Positions 1 to 8,942 are shown, counted from the stretch's first letter. The stretch is DNA of 64,000 nt from Leptospiraceae bacterium (GCA_025055765.1 JANWWS010000040.1:1-64000), one strand, 5' to 3'. Numbers and translations: made by a program. The notes: generated by a model not told the origin, from the sequence alone.

Positions 1-425
1 ACCACAAACTTAATCCCATACCAAAAAAGTCTCCAATAGGGCACACGACCCTCTAGCAGCAGGTCTAAATATCTTACCAAAGCTATACGCACGACCATTG
101 TCGTCGTTAGCCGAAAACGATATTTGAGCTCGCAAAAAAGCCGCTCGTCATCCCCATAAAGGCACACATTGAGCCGACACAAACGCCTGGCAGGCAAGGG
201 CTCCTCTTGATTCTTCTCCCGTAAGGACTCTGCCAGCTCATGTAGCTTCTCCATATGAACCACTCTCTTGCGCGCTAGTCGAAAAACACAATAGCGCACT
301 ACCCATGACATACTCACCTTGTTGATCTCAGCAGCCCTCCTCACTTTTGCCATAAGGTGGGGATGCAGCAAAACCTCCCAGATCCCTGTCACACCCCTAC
401 AAGATGCCCTATGCTTCAAAATCAT
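1..425 (-). CDS. Unknown protein, edge-truncated, two RHH-like segments
   Basis: An open frame of 141 codons runs from an ATG at 425 leftwards off the window edge without a stop, so the 3' end is missing. The product is basic. It contains two similar short segments of the kind seen in ribbon-helix-helix or other small helical DNA-binding folds: one around residues 32-52 (VSMSWVVRYCVFRLA) and one around residues 107-124 (TTTMVVRIALVRYL), separated by a charged linker. An internal ATG 24 codons downstream could also start it. I recognise no family with certainty; small spirochaete-restricted families such as DUF1564 are possible relatives, but that is from memory. It diverges from the gene at 689. 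Coding status rests on the long open frame and plausible composition. Confidence 0.6.
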   Translation of the reverse strand, partial: MILKHRASCRGVTGIWEVLLHPHLMAKVRRAAEINKVSMSWVVRYCVFRLARKRVVHMEKLHELAESLREKNQEEPLPARRLCRLNVCLYGDDERLFCELKYRFRLTTTMVVRIALVRYLDLLLEGRVPYWRLFWYGIKFV

Positions 426-688
426 AGCGACTTTATATGATATATATCCCGAAAATCTGGTAAAATTTGCATATTTGTTACAAAAAACCACTTAAAATTA
501 ATAATGAGCCTTATATCTCTATCGAGTGTTACAACCCCAAAAATCTCTGGCATTATTTGCTATGGAAATCCTAGTCCGTACAGCCAAAGCTGCGGAAAGG
601 GCTTGACTCATGGCTCAGGCATGCTATATGCCGCCGTATGCCGAAAAATTGCGCCAAAATCTCTAGTAAGCCGCGGGAAGAGCTAGTT

Positions 689-1276
689 ATGGAATTCCTA
701 ACCAAAGCTATTAAAGAAAGCCAGACCATGCCATTTGGCAATACCTCCCCTCTCCCTGAGGACGAAAAATTCTTCCAGGCGTTGTGGGAGAGTTATTTGA
801 ATTACGAAACCCTACATGGGAGGTTTAGCCTCGCTCCGCGAAAAGGAAAAGCTACGGTTGAGAAAATCTCTCTCTTTTGGCATAAAGCAAGCTCTGCCTT
901 TTCTTTAAAAGAAGCCTTACTGCCGCTCAGTTTAGCGCCGGTTCCTCAATTGCGTTCTCGCCAGGTTGGCCCTCTTTACCACAAAGCCGAGTGGGAGCTC
1001 TCGCTACCATATATGCCCCACACACCCCTTAAATTGATTATTGAGGCTCACCTTTCGGGGCTTGAGCTAGCGATCACCTGTGAGAAAAAGCTACCAGCTT
1101 GGCTTATTTTCAAACTCTATCAAGGTGAAAAATTCGTGGAGTTGCAAAATTTTCGTGAGGGGGTATGTCGTTTTTATTGGGAAGCTCCCCAAGGCAGGTG
1201 GGTCCTTTGGGCTGCGGATAGCCGTGGTAAAAAGTCGGACAGCTGCCTTTTGGAGTTGTCCTTAGAAAAAAGATAG
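689..1276 (+). CDS. Hypothetical protein
   Basis: A 195-residue product of unknown function, without clear signal peptide or membrane helix. I start it at ATG 689, which has a purine-rich stretch (gggaagag, 675-682) at normal ribosome-binding distance; an in-frame ATG at 638 would add 17 residues but lacks one. The C-terminal half (about residues 95-195) is rich in aromatic residues and alternating hydrophobics, suggesting a beta-sandwich or carbohydrate-binding-like module, but no motif is recognisable. The gene ends at the base of the rnpB terminator hairpin, facing rnpB tail to tail. DNA upstream (500-690) contains protein-like fragments in other frames broken by stops, so this could be the surviving part of a longer gene. 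Confidence 0.55.
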   Translation: MEFLTKAIKESQTMPFGNTSPLPEDEKFFQALWESYLNYETLHGRFSLAPRKGKATVEKISLFWHKASSAFSLKEALLPLSLAPVPQLRSRQVGPLYHKAEWELSLPYMPHTPLKLIIEAHLSGLELAITCEKKLPAWLIFKLYQGEKFVELQNFREGVCRFYWEAPQGRWVLWAADSRGKKSDSCLLELSLEKR

Positions 1277-1295
1277 TATGCCCCGGGGGGCATAC
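1266..1295 (-). terminator. Rho-independent terminator of rnpB
   Basis: A perfect inverted repeat (GTATGCCCC at 1276-1284, GGGGCATAC at 1287-1295) is followed on the minus strand by a run of six T (1266-1271). It lies just past the 3' end of RNase P RNA. On the plus strand no T-run follows the hairpin, so it serves rnpB rather than the hypothetical gene that ends at its edge. Confidence 0.8.
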
Positions 1296-1296
1296 G

Positions 1297-1641
1297 ACAG
1301 GTACCCGTAAGCCAGATTCTGTTTTAGGCAGCCATTTCTCTTGGGCAATTGCCTCTTTGCTTTCCACCCGCCCTGTGGCTTGCGCCGGGGAGGGAGACCC
1401 ATCAGGGCTGCTTGAAATTGCACCGGAAGGGGTTTGCCCTGCCTCCTTGGTTACCCTCGGAGCGGTGAGCTCTTACCTCACCTTTTCACCCTTGCCAGTA
1501 CCGTGGTACTTCGGCGGTTTGTTTTCTGTGGCACTTTCCGTGGCCTTTCGACCCCCTGCTTTCGCAGGCTTCCTTCCCTCTGGTGTCTGGACTTTCCTCA
1601 CTTCCCCGTAGTAGGGGACCGCGCGGCTGCCCGGTACCGCC
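1297..1641 (-). ncRNA. rnpB: RNase P RNA (bacterial type A)
   Basis: Catalytic RNA of ribonuclease P, which matures tRNA 5' ends. Read on the minus strand it shows the conserved blocks in order: gaggaaagtccagac (P4 5' side) near the 5' end, a GGTACC-containing P1 strand at 1633-1638 matched by GGTACC near the 3' end (1301-1306), acagaaa, a gtgaaaaggtgaggtaagagctcaccg block, the ggcaaacccc segment, and the 3' consensus gaatctggcttac. Length about 345 nt is normal. A promoter lies immediately upstream and an intrinsic terminator downstream. Exact ends are estimated from the P1 pairing and the promoter position. Confidence 0.95.
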
Positions 1642-1646
1642 CCCTA

Positions 1647-1675
1647 ATTTAAAAAAAAGATTGCAGCAAAGGCAA
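1647..1675 (-). promoter_or_regulatory. Sigma70-type promoter for rnpB
   Basis: On the minus strand a -35 box TTGCCT (1670-1675) and a -10 box TTAAAT (1647-1652) are separated by exactly 17 bases. Initiation 6-7 bases further on would fall at about 1641, at the start of the RNase P RNA. Confidence 0.6.
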
Positions 1676-1703
1676 ATATTTTTTTCTTGAAAACTCTCGA
1701 TCT

Positions 1704-2480
1704 ATGGCGCACGGTGATAAAAAGTCGGCCAACTTTGCAAACGAGCAAGTAGCTTGGGGGAAAAGGGTAGCCCACGACATCCGAGGACTTCCTGAATTTC
1801 TGCACAGAATCCTATGCGGCTACTTTCGTCTTGAAACTCAGGGGTGGGAAAACGTTCCCAAAAAAGGCAAAGCCATCATTGTCGCAAATCACTCTAACGC
1901 GATGGGCTACGATGCCTTTATATTAGGCTATACCATCCGCAACTCACTTCGTCGCATACCCAGAATTATGGCTCATGGTTTTTGGTTTGGGGATCCTTTT
2001 CGAGAGCAGATTGCCCGCAGCTACGGCCTCTTTCCTGCTGATTTAAAAGAAGGCTTGAATCAGCTAAAGCGCAACCATTTGGTGGTGATATTTCCGGAGG
2101 GTCCTGATGGTAACTTTAAGGTGAGTTCTGCCATGTACAAATTAGTAGAGTTTAATCCCGGTTTTGTACCTTTGGCTATTATGCAAAGGGCTCCTGTGGT
2201 ACCGGCCGCCATTATTGGTGCCGAAGAATCCGTCTATAATCTAGCAAAATTGGATTGGTTCCAGGATATTATTGGCTCTCCGCTTCCTTTGCCATTAAAT
2301 ATCATACCATTTCCCGTCAAGTGGAAGATTAGGTTTTTGAAGCCCATTGACTTTGGAAAATATAACAAAAAAGATATCAAAGATCCTAGGTTCGTAAAGG
2401 AAATTAACCAAAACATCCGCTACCGTATCCAGCATGAAATCAATAAGGAATTAAAAAATCGGGATATAATATTTAAGTGA
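1704..2480 (+). CDS. PlsC-like lysophospholipid acyltransferase
   Basis: A 258-residue membrane-associated acyltransferase of the LPLAT/PlsC superfamily, which transfers acyl groups to glycerophosphate-type acceptors. The acyl-binding histidine motif reads NHSNAMGYD (His63, Asp70). The spacing is longer than the classical HX4D and is typical of the subfamily with an NHSG...D motif. The second conserved block, FPEG, is at 130-133. No clear N-terminal membrane helix is visible. It is the first gene of a run with the CBS protein and hpt, all on the plus strand with minimal spacing. The acceptor cannot be told from sequence; phospholipid or lipid A precursors are both possible. Confidence 0.8.
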   Translation: MAHGDKKSANFANEQVAWGKRVAHDIRGLPEFLHRILCGYFRLETQGWENVPKKGKAIIVANHSNAMGYDAFILGYTIRNSLRRIPRIMAHGFWFGDPFREQIARSYGLFPADLKEGLNQLKRNHLVVIFPEGPDGNFKVSSAMYKLVEFNPGFVPLAIMQRAPVVPAAIIGAEESVYNLAKLDWFQDIIGSPLPLPLNIIPFPVKWKIRFLKPIDFGKYNKKDIKDPRFVKEINQNIRYRIQHEINKELKNRDIIFK

Positions 2481-2487
2481 GGTGGTT

Positions 2488-2964
2488 ATGGAAAAACTAG
2501 ACCCTGTATTAGAGAAACTTCACTGGAGGCTTACGAAAATTAGGCAGACCCGGGTGGGGGATGTAATGAATCGGAAGGTCATCACCCTTGATGTGAAGGA
2601 CCTCTTAGCAACAGCAGCGCGCACCATGGTTGAAAATAAGATTAACGGTATTATTATCCTAAAGGAGGGAAAGCCCTATGCAGTTCTCTCAAGTTGGGAT
2701 TTGCTGCATGTAAGCTATATTGAAAGTTTTTCTGATAAAATGGATTATCTGCGCACCCCCCTTGAAGAGCTTATCGAACAGCCTAGGTTACATTATCTTA
2801 AACCTACGGATAGCCTCGACTCTGCCGCAAGACTCATAAGCCAGCATGGTCAGCGCACCATTCCTGTATTGGATGACAACGGTGAACTGGTAGGAGTGAT
2901 TAGTAAAACAGATCTCATTAAGGCATATCATAAGCTACTGCTGGAAAGTGAAGCCCTCCCATGA
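2488..2964 (+). CDS. Tandem CBS-domain protein
   Basis: A 158-residue soluble protein made of two CBS domains, a module that binds adenosine nucleotides and usually regulates another protein. The first begins near GDVMNRKVITLD and contains INGIIIL...AVLSSWDLL; the second has RTIPVLDDNGELVGVISKTDL. There is no attached enzyme domain. I choose ATG 2488, preceded by GAGGTGG, over the GTG at 2482. Its stop overlaps the hpt start as ATGA, so translation is probably coupled. The linkage suggests a role near purine salvage or lipid synthesis, but that is inference. Confidence 0.85.
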   Translation: MEKLDPVLEKLHWRLTKIRQTRVGDVMNRKVITLDVKDLLATAARTMVENKINGIIILKEGKPYAVLSSWDLLHVSYIESFSDKMDYLRTPLEELIEQPRLHYLKPTDSLDSAARLISQHGQRTIPVLDDNGELVGVISKTDLIKAYHKLLLESEALP

Positions 2965-3527
2965 TCGATAATCCCCCCCCTTTGATTTCCCAACAAGAGT
3001 TGCGGGACAGGGTGCGCGAGCTTGGTGAGGAGATTACCAAAGACTATCAGGGAAAGGACACATTAAGGGTTATAGGGGCCCTAAAAGGGTGCTTTGTCTT
3101 CATGGCAGATCTTATACGAGAAATAAAGATTCCTGTCCGGGTTGATTTTATGGAGGTTTCCAGCTATGGGAACCAAGCGCAAACAAGTGGTAACGTAAAA
3201 ATCATCAAGGATCTAACACATGATATCGCTGGAGAGCATGTTTTATTCACCGAAGACATAGTGGACACGGGGCTTACGCTAAACTTTGTTATGGAAATCC
3301 TGAGCCAGCGAAACCCAGCATCCCTCGAAATCTGTGCTTTGCTTACTAAACCTCGCAAGATGGCCCTGCGTTTTCCTGTAAAGTATAGGGGATTTGAGAT
3401 TGAGGATTATTTTGTGGTGGGCTATGGTCTTGACTATAAAGGTTACTACCGTAATCTCCCGTATATTGGGAAGATAAGTTCCCCTGAACAGCTCCCCCTT
3501 TTTGATGAGAAGGCGCGTTTTTCTTGA
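2961..3527 (+). CDS. hpt: Hypoxanthine phosphoribosyltransferase
   Basis: Purine salvage enzyme converting hypoxanthine (and often guanine) plus PRPP to IMP/GMP in the cytoplasm. The 188-residue length is normal. The PRPP-binding loop VLFTEDIVDTGLTL lies at 94-107, the basic/flexible loop region with SSYG at 67-70, and the C-terminal base-binding segment FVVGYGLDYKGYYRNLPYIG near the end. Its start overlaps the CBS gene stop by four bases. Its own 3' end overlaps the start of the next gene by about 23 bases. Confidence 0.92.
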   Translation: MIDNPPPLISQQELRDRVRELGEEITKDYQGKDTLRVIGALKGCFVFMADLIREIKIPVRVDFMEVSSYGNQAQTSGNVKIIKDLTHDIAGEHVLFTEDIVDTGLTLNFVMEILSQRNPASLEICALLTKPRKMALRFPVKYRGFEIEDYFVVGYGLDYKGYYRNLPYIGKISSPEQLPLFDEKARFS

Positions 3528-4344
3528 AATATTTCTCATAACAACCTCTGCTCTAGGGGCGATCTCGGATATTACGCTTCGCACTATTGGAGATGTTCCC
3601 CTGAGCATGGCTCGCTGGCATAGAGATCGTTTGCAGTCAGCCATGGGAAGGATTGTCCCCCTTTATGGCAATTCGCACTTTGCCATCCTAGGTCTTCCTC
3701 AAGTGCAGGCCTCAAACTTTCTCCCCTATGAGGGAACCCCATGGCAGCTATGGAGTGCTCAGTTAGGACTAGGGCTCTTTTATAGAATAAAAGATGGGTT
3801 TAGCCTTTTTACGGGGACCTATGCCCGTCGCGACCATATCACTGATCAAGAAAGCTATGCTTCCCGTTTTCTCTGGGGGGTAGAGCCACATTACTACAAT
3901 CGCTATTTACGCCGCTATGAGTATTTTTTTAGTCAGTTTGATCTTATCTTGTATGAAAAGACAAACATTCGTCTTAGTTTTACAACAAACCATCGCTTTT
4001 ATTTGCGTCTTTTTGCTCCTTTAGATCCTCCCGGTCTTGTCGCTTATAACGGTGGCCATCTGGAGTTAGGTTATGGCTCGCTGATACGTGCTTTTTGGGG
4101 AATCTATGCAGAGTATTTCTGGCTTAGGTATGGTTCGCTTTTAAGTGGCTATCGAGAGTCCTACCGCTACCCTCCAAGTTTTGGCTACGGCCTAGAAGGA
4201 GGGGTGCGTTGGCCATTTAGTCACTATCAAAATCTCCAATTTATCATAGGCTATCGTTCTACCCCAGGGCGGCAATTTGACTTTGTAGAACGCATCTCAG
4301 GGATAGACCTAACTCTTTCGCTCCATACTTATTTGGAGCCTTAG
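3505..4344 (+). CDS. Exported protein, probable beta-barrel
   Basis: A 279-residue product with an N-terminal arginine-rich stretch and hydrophobic core (MRRRVFLEIFLITTSALGA) that looks like a signal peptide. The rest is dense in aromatic, alternating segments (for example GLGLFYRIKDGFSLFTG, IIGYRSTPGRQFDF) as in outer-membrane beta-barrels. No family is recognised. The start ATG lies inside the hpt coding sequence; a TTG directly before it is an alternative. It converges on bolA with one base between stops. Confidence 0.7.
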   Translation: MRRRVFLEIFLITTSALGAISDITLRTIGDVPLSMARWHRDRLQSAMGRIVPLYGNSHFAILGLPQVQASNFLPYEGTPWQLWSAQLGLGLFYRIKDGFSLFTGTYARRDHITDQESYASRFLWGVEPHYYNRYLRRYEYFFSQFDLILYEKTNIRLSFTTNHRFYLRLFAPLDPPGLVAYNGGHLELGYGSLIRAFWGIYAEYFWLRYGSLLSGYRESYRYPPSFGYGLEGGVRWPFSHYQNLQFIIGYRSTPGRQFDFVERISGIDLTLSLHTYLEP

Positions 4345-4345
4345 C

Positions 4346-4600
4346 TCAGGGTGTTCTTAAATCCAGGGATAGAGCATGGATTTTACTTTGGAGTTCTTCT
4401 TCAAGACAGGCATAGACGAGTCTATGTCTTTCCAATGGGGAGAGCCCCAAAAAACGGGAGCTTTTCATCATAATGCGAAAGTGGGAAGCTTCGTGTTGGC
4501 CCAGGTGTCCTTTGTGCAGAGCGCTTTCGTTTTCAATAATAAGCTCTGTGGGGGAAAAAGTCTTTTCAAGTTTGGCTTGGATGATCTCCTCGAGCGTCAC
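4346..4600 (-). CDS. bolA: BolA family protein
   Basis: An 84-residue BolA-type protein with the class II-KH-like fold. Visible conserved blocks are HEASHFRI (36-43), the LSPLERHRLVY segment (53-63) and IHALSL (74-79). BolA proteins partner monothiol glutaredoxins in iron-sulfur trafficking and can act as regulators. The conserved histidine in the C-terminal IHALS block is present. The gene stands alone, divergent from the chemoreceptor. No glutaredoxin is in the window, but a suf operon lies near 52 kb. Confidence 0.88.
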   Translation of the reverse strand: MTLEEIIQAKLEKTFSPTELIIENESALHKGHLGQHEASHFRIMMKSSRFLGLSPLERHRLVYACLEEELQSKIHALSLDLRTP

Positions 4601-4715
4601 AGAGCAAGGTTGGCATTTCTTTTATTTTTGTAAAGCAAGAAGAATACCTAAAAAGAGATTTACAGATTATTTTGCCTGCCGATAATAAACGCATTGGCCG
4701 TCCAGAGAGAGTAGT

Positions 4716-6542
4716 ATTCGTCACCATATCTACTTATCTCTTGCCTTATTTTGCGTCCCCCTTCTCTTACTCAGTTTTTTTTACTTAAAAACAAGCCATC
4801 GCCTGCTAGATCAGGATAGACAAGAATTATGGGGGCTCTTGCGAGTTGAAACCATTAGTGAGCTCATCATAGCTTTACAGCGCCGTCGTGGCTTTATTGC
4901 TCCAGCGGCAAAAAAGGCCGAGGCGAGAGTCTATTACGAAGAAAACACACTAAAAGCCCAGAAAGCCCTAAACCATGCCAAAAATCTTTTGGAACGGGAG
5001 ATTTTCCCTACCTGGGCTGAGCTTCTTGGTAGGCTTGAAAAAATTTTGCAAGCACCTCTTAAGCCCGCAAGCCAAGAACTCATGAGCCTTCATACAACCC
5101 TTATAGCTGAGCTTTTTACTCTTCGCGACCAAGTTATGGAAAAAAGTCTTATTGATATGGACCCTGAACCGCAAACTTACTATCTCCTCCAGCTATCGCT
5201 AAACCACGCTCTTAACCTTACCGAAGCCTTGGGTCGCATGCGCTTCCGAGGTAGCGGCATATTAAGTGGCATCCTTGCTCAAGACACAGAATGGGACAAA
5301 GCCCAGGGAGAAAAAAATTTAGACTTAATTCTTATGCAAAAAGCCCTACAAAAAGCCAAAAATTATCTCCTTGACCCAAGAATAAGCGTAATAGAGAAAA
5401 AAGCCCACGCCATAGAGAATTTTCTTTCCCAAGCCATGTCGCTTTTCCAAAGCAAAACCCCAGATCCCGAGCTTTATTTTTCCCAGATCACGGAGGCCAT
5501 CGACAGTGCAGCTAGCATTGTTTCTCTTGGTATTCTTGTAAGCAGAGAGATACTGGAAAGAAGGGTAAAAGCGGCCAAGATATGGTTAGTTCTCTCCCTA
5601 GGGGGTGTGGCCATTATTTCTGTTCTACCTCTTGGCTTATGTTATCGCTATTTAAAAAAGCTTGAGAGAGGTGTTCACTCTCTAGTGCGCTCCACCGCTC
5701 GGCTTGCCGAGGGACATCTTAGCCTCGAACAAAATCAAACTTCGCTTTTGGAAGTGGCCACTATCGTGCGCGCATTAAAAGAGCTTACGCAAAAACTTGG
5801 AGAAGTCTTGGGTAAGGTACAAGAAAACGCCCGAGAACTACTTGCTTTTGCTTCAGAGCTTAAAGCAAGCTCAACCACCTTAAGCCAAAATGCCGCCGAG
5901 CAGGCTGCTCAATTTGAAGAAAACGAGGCCCAACTGCAAAACCTCCTCTCTTTATCTCAGCAAAATGCACAAAAAGCAAGCGAGCTTTCCGAAGCCTCAC
6001 AGAAAATGGAAAGCAAAGCTCAAGAAGCCCAAAAACAAGTAGAGGAGGTTTTGGATTTATTGCGCCAGGCTTTTGAAAAAATGCAGGTCATGGAAGAAAT
6101 TGCGCGCTCCACAAATCTTTTAACTTTAAATGCCACTATTGAAGCCGCCAAGGCCAAAGAGTATGGTCGAGGTTTTGCCGTCGTCGCGGAGGAAGTGGGT
6201 AAGCTCGCTCTCATGAGTCAAAGCGCAGCCCAGGATATCCGCCAAGTTATGCATAGGGTAAAAGAAATCTCGGCCCATGCCCGGCTTGCTCTCGAGGAAA
6301 TGCATACGTCTACCCGACTTTTCTCTCACGAAACCCAAGAGATTTTTGCAACAAGCCAGGAGCAGAAAGAAAATTTAAGCAATATAAGTCAAGGCATAAC
6401 GCAATTGTCAACCACGGTACAGAGCAATGCTTCGCTTTCCGAGGAGCTCTCCGCCATGGCCCAGGAGCTAGAGTTGCGAAGTAAAAGGCTCCATGAGAAT
6501 TTGCTATTCTTCAAGCTCTACATAGACTCAAAATCAAGATAA
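4716..6542 (+). CDS. Methyl-accepting chemotaxis protein, non-canonical start
   Basis: A transmembrane chemoreceptor signalling to CheA/CheW. From ATT 4716 it would be 608 residues: TM1 at about 5-24 ([20 protein letters not shown]), a helical periplasmic sensor resembling NIT-type domains ([12 protein letters not shown] near its start), TM2 around 285-305 ([19 protein letters not shown]), a HAMP-like region, and a cytoplasmic signalling domain whose hairpin tip has [15 protein letters not shown] and [15 protein letters not shown]. The first ordinary start-type codon, TTG 4839, would delete TM1 and leave one membrane helix. Between the in-frame stop at 4686 and TTG 4839 there is no ATG, GTG or TTG; ATT 4716 is preceded by GAGAGAG. 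The 3' end overlaps dcd by 25 bases, tail to tail. Confidence 0.85.
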   Translation: MRHHIYLSLALFCVPLLLLSFFYLKTSHRLLDQDRQELWGLLRVETISELIIALQRRRGFIAPAAKKAEARVYYEENTLKAQKALNHAKNLLEREIFPTWAELLGRLEKILQAPLKPASQELMSLHTTLIAELFTLRDQVMEKSLIDMDPEPQTYYLLQLSLNHALNLTEALGRMRFRGSGILSGILAQDTEWDKAQGEKNLDLILMQKALQKAKNYLLDPRISVIEKKAHAIENFLSQAMSLFQSKTPDPELYFSQITEAIDSAASIVSLGILVSREILERRVKAAKIWLVLSLGGVAIISVLPLGLCYRYLKKLERGVHSLVRSTARLAEGHLSLEQNQTSLLEVATIVRALKELTQKLGEVLGKVQENARELLAFASELKASSTTLSQNAAEQAAQFEENEAQLQNLLSLSQQNAQKASELSEASQKMESKAQEAQKQVEEVLDLLRQAFEKMQVMEEIARSTNLLTLNATIEAAKAKEYGRGFAVVAEEVGKLALMSQSAAQDIRQVMHRVKEISAHARLALEEMHTSTRLFSHETQEIFATSQEQKENLSNISQGITQLSTTVQSNASLSEELSAMAQELELRSKRLHENLLFFKLYIDSKSR

Positions 6543-7042
6543 AGCAGGCTTGGCTGAATCCCCTCGTTATTTTGGTACTTGTTACTGCGGTAGGGTTCAA
6601 AATTACCTAAAACCGTGTGGTAGAAAATCTGGCATATCTCGACCCCAGCATAGATACGTACAGGCTGGATAACGCTAATTTCCAGTGTCCAGTAACCACA
6701 AAAACCAATATCTCCAAAACCAGCCGTCACATGTACAAACATGCCAAGCCGACCCACACTGCTTCTTCCCTCAAGCATTGGTACGAGGTTATGGGTCTCT
6801 GTGTACTCAAGAGTACGGCCAAGATAAAGCTTGCCCGGCCTTAAGACAAGCCCTTCTGGGGGTATGATAATCTTTTCCGTAGGATTTGGCTTTTTCATAT
6901 CAAGCTCCAGGTCTTGATAGACTAAAAGTTCTGGAGCTAGGGTTAGGTTATACGAGTTGGGGTTTAATTTTTTCCGATCAAATGGTCGGATTATAATGTC
7001 TTTACCCAAACGATTTTCTATCTCAAGTCCTGAGAGTATCAT
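6518..7042 (-). CDS. dcd: dCTP deaminase
   Basis: A 174-residue deaminase of the dUTPase fold converting dCTP to dUTP (or to dUMP in bifunctional forms) for thymidylate synthesis. Conserved features are the N-terminal [13 protein letters not shown], the [21 protein letters not shown] core (from residue 91) and the catalytic glutamate of YWTLEI (Glu121). I start at ATG 7042, preceded by AAAGGA at good spacing; longer open frames upstream add a non-homologous tail and overlap the divergent gene. The length fits the family. Whether it also hydrolyses dUTP cannot be told here. Confidence 0.92.
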   Translation of the reverse strand: MILSGLEIENRLGKDIIIRPFDRKKLNPNSYNLTLAPELLVYQDLELDMKKPNPTEKIIIPPEGLVLRPGKLYLGRTLEYTETHNLVPMLEGRSSVGRLGMFVHVTAGFGDIGFCGYWTLEISVIQPVRIYAGVEICQIFYHTVLGNFEPYRSNKYQNNEGIQPSLLYLDFESM

Positions 7043-7167
7043 GGCATCCTTTTGCCTTTCCTTCGCGGCTGTAAAAGCCTTTTTCGCTCCCCAACACATG
7101 TGAAACGTAGTAGTTAGATGTAAGGCTTGCACTTGACAATACCCATTTTTGAGAAAAATTGCCCCTA

Positions 7168-8190
7168 ATGAAAAAGGCAATTACCTGGGCCTTTGGTTTT
7201 TTTTGCCTTGGGTCTGTCGAGGCCATCTACCGCCCTTTTGATATCCATTATCCCGGCGCCCGCAGCGCAGGAGCTGGGGCAACCGGAGTTTCCTCCATTG
7301 ACTCGTTAGGTTCTCTCCCGATGAACCCGGCTTATCTTGCGGATATCCATAAACCCGCCATAGCTCTCGGCCTCGATGCCCAAACCAGAATCCAAAGGGT
7401 GCAAGCCGAATTTTACATGGCCCCCCAATACCTGCCAATTGTTTCGTGGGGAACACCTCTTGGGCCTAACGGGGGGCTTGGCTTACTTGCTCACAGCCCT
7501 ATCCAAAGACTTTTCCCCGACAGCGAATACATACTTTATAACTTAGAAATAGCCTATGCCCATAGCCTCATGCGTCGACTTAATCTCGCCATCACAGGGG
7601 GGATGGCCTTGGGGCTTCAGGCACAAATCTACCATGCTTTTGCCCCTTGCTGGTCTCTAGCGGCTCTTTACCACCACGACTGGTTTGATCTAGGCATGAG
7701 TTTTCGACCAGGAATTACCCTGACCTACCGACCCTATCCAAATGGGGCTGTTGTCGAGGAGCGCACTCCCGATGTCCTGCGTCTAGGGCTCAGCCATCTT
7801 TGGGGTAGTGTACGGATAAGCTTTGAAATAGAACAGGTCTCTTGGGGAAGTTCCTATTTTCGGGAAAACCAGGTGGATATTACCCCCTCGTTTGAGCCTG
7901 GCTTTCTGCATGGCATCAATCCTCATCTGGGACTTGCCTTCCCCTTGCCCCCCTGGCCAGGTCTTACCTTTCGCACAGGAATGTACACCGCTGACTTTTA
8001 CGACTTTTTGGGACGAAATGACCGACAAATCCTACTTACCTTTGGTATAGGCGGCCTTGCTGGAGAAGATATCTGGGGGGAGAGGCTGCGTATTGATTTT
8101 TCCTTGGTCTCAAGCTTTCTTCCTTCTCTTTTTTGGCCAGAGTCAAACCGAATTGAAAAACTACAGATGACCTTTGAGTTTTTGTATTGA
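7168..8190 (+). CDS. UPF0164/PorV-like outer-membrane protein
   Basis: A 340-residue exported protein. ATG 7168 (AAA AAG next) opens a signal peptide ending near SVEA; an upstream TTG is less likely. The mature N-terminus holds the signature of FadL/PorV/UPF0164-type barrels: YPGARSAGAGATGVSSID followed by a xMNPAYLAD block, equivalent to the usual WNPAGLA. The rest alternates aromatic and polar residues like barrel strands and ends in FEFLY. It starts an operon with the HEAT lipoprotein, trmH and the glycosyltransferase, with overlapping ends. Its cargo is unknown. Confidence 0.75.
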   Translation: MKKAITWAFGFFCLGSVEAIYRPFDIHYPGARSAGAGATGVSSIDSLGSLPMNPAYLADIHKPAIALGLDAQTRIQRVQAEFYMAPQYLPIVSWGTPLGPNGGLGLLAHSPIQRLFPDSEYILYNLEIAYAHSLMRRLNLAITGGMALGLQAQIYHAFAPCWSLAALYHHDWFDLGMSFRPGITLTYRPYPNGAVVEERTPDVLRLGLSHLWGSVRISFEIEQVSWGSSYFRENQVDITPSFEPGFLHGINPHLGLAFPLPPWPGLTFRTGMYTADFYDFLGRNDRQILLTFGIGGLAGEDIWGERLRIDFSLVSSFLPSLFWPESNRIEKLQMTFEFLY

Positions 8191-8942
8191 TGGCTTTGGG
8201 CCATAAAACTTTTATTTTTCTGCTTCTTTATCTAAATGCCTGCCGTACGGTTTCCTCGACCAAAGAAGTAACTTCTTACGGAGAAAAACATCTCCCAGGC
8301 TTTGCAGAACGAAACTGGCAACAAAAAGTAGAGCTTTTTGAACTCTGGGATAGCCCCCCGCGTAGAGAGGCCGACCTTACCCTTATTCAGCTTGGACTTG
8401 AAGAAGAAAACGCGGCAGTTCTTGTAGCAACACTACAATACCTTATGCGCTATCCTGTGGAAGAAAAAAAACCTAGTATTTTACATCTCTTAGCCCACCC
8501 CGAAAGTATGGTTCGTTGGTATGCCCTCCTGGCTCTTGAGAGGTTGCCTCCACAAGCGGAAGATCTCTCCCTTGTGGCTGCCCGCTTATCTGACAAAGAG
8601 TGGCTTGTGCGCGAAGCTGCTCTGCGCAGCTTTCGACGCTATGCTCACGAAAAAAAAGAGAAGAGCTACTTTTATCAAATTATTTTCCATCTTGAGGAGA
8701 GAAATCCCTCCGTCTTACGGGAGGTTTATCGGACTTTGTTGTGGTATGAAGATGATAGAGCTTTTCCTTATCTTCTGCGAAGAACCTATGTCGCTCGTAG
8801 CGGGGCAGAACTCATAGCCACTTTAGAGGAATTACTTGTGACAGAGCGGCCTGAGGTGACAAGTCGCATTCGCGCCGTGGCACGCACCCACAGCCGACCT
8901 GATGTGCGCCATGCTGCTTCTCAATTATTGCGCCAAAGATGA
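8190..8942 (+). CDS. HEAT-repeat lipoprotein
   Basis: A 250-residue probable lipoprotein. The N-terminus is hydrophobic (TFIFLLLYLNAC) with a lipobox-like LNAC placing the lipidated cysteine at residue 18. The remainder is helical HEAT/PBS-lyase-type repeats, for example SMVRWYALLALERLP, EWLVREAALRSFRRY and PDVRHAASQLL, which usually form a protein-binding scaffold. The start ATG overlaps the stop of the preceding outer-membrane protein by one base, so the two may act together in the envelope. Confidence 0.75.
   Translation: MALGHKTFIFLLLYLNACRTVSSTKEVTSYGEKHLPGFAERNWQQKVELFELWDSPPRREADLTLIQLGLEEENAAVLVATLQYLMRYPVEEKKPSILHLLAHPESMVRWYALLALERLPPQAEDLSLVAARLSDKEWLVREAALRSFRRYAHEKKEKSYFYQIIFHLEERNPSVLREVYRTLLWYEDDRAFPYLLRRTYVARSGAELIATLEELLVTERPEVTSRIRAVARTHSRPDVRHAASQLLRQR

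Noticed and set aside
1357-1652. Plus-strand open frames across 1357-1652 and a minus-strand frame at 1110-1367
   Set aside because: They overlap the RNase P RNA, whose conserved blocks explain the sequence, so they are not genes.
7023-7180. Longer N-terminus for dcd (start at 7180)
   Set aside because: The added residues are not dCTP deaminase-like and would overlap the divergent outer-membrane protein gene; ATG 7042 has a good ribosome-binding site.
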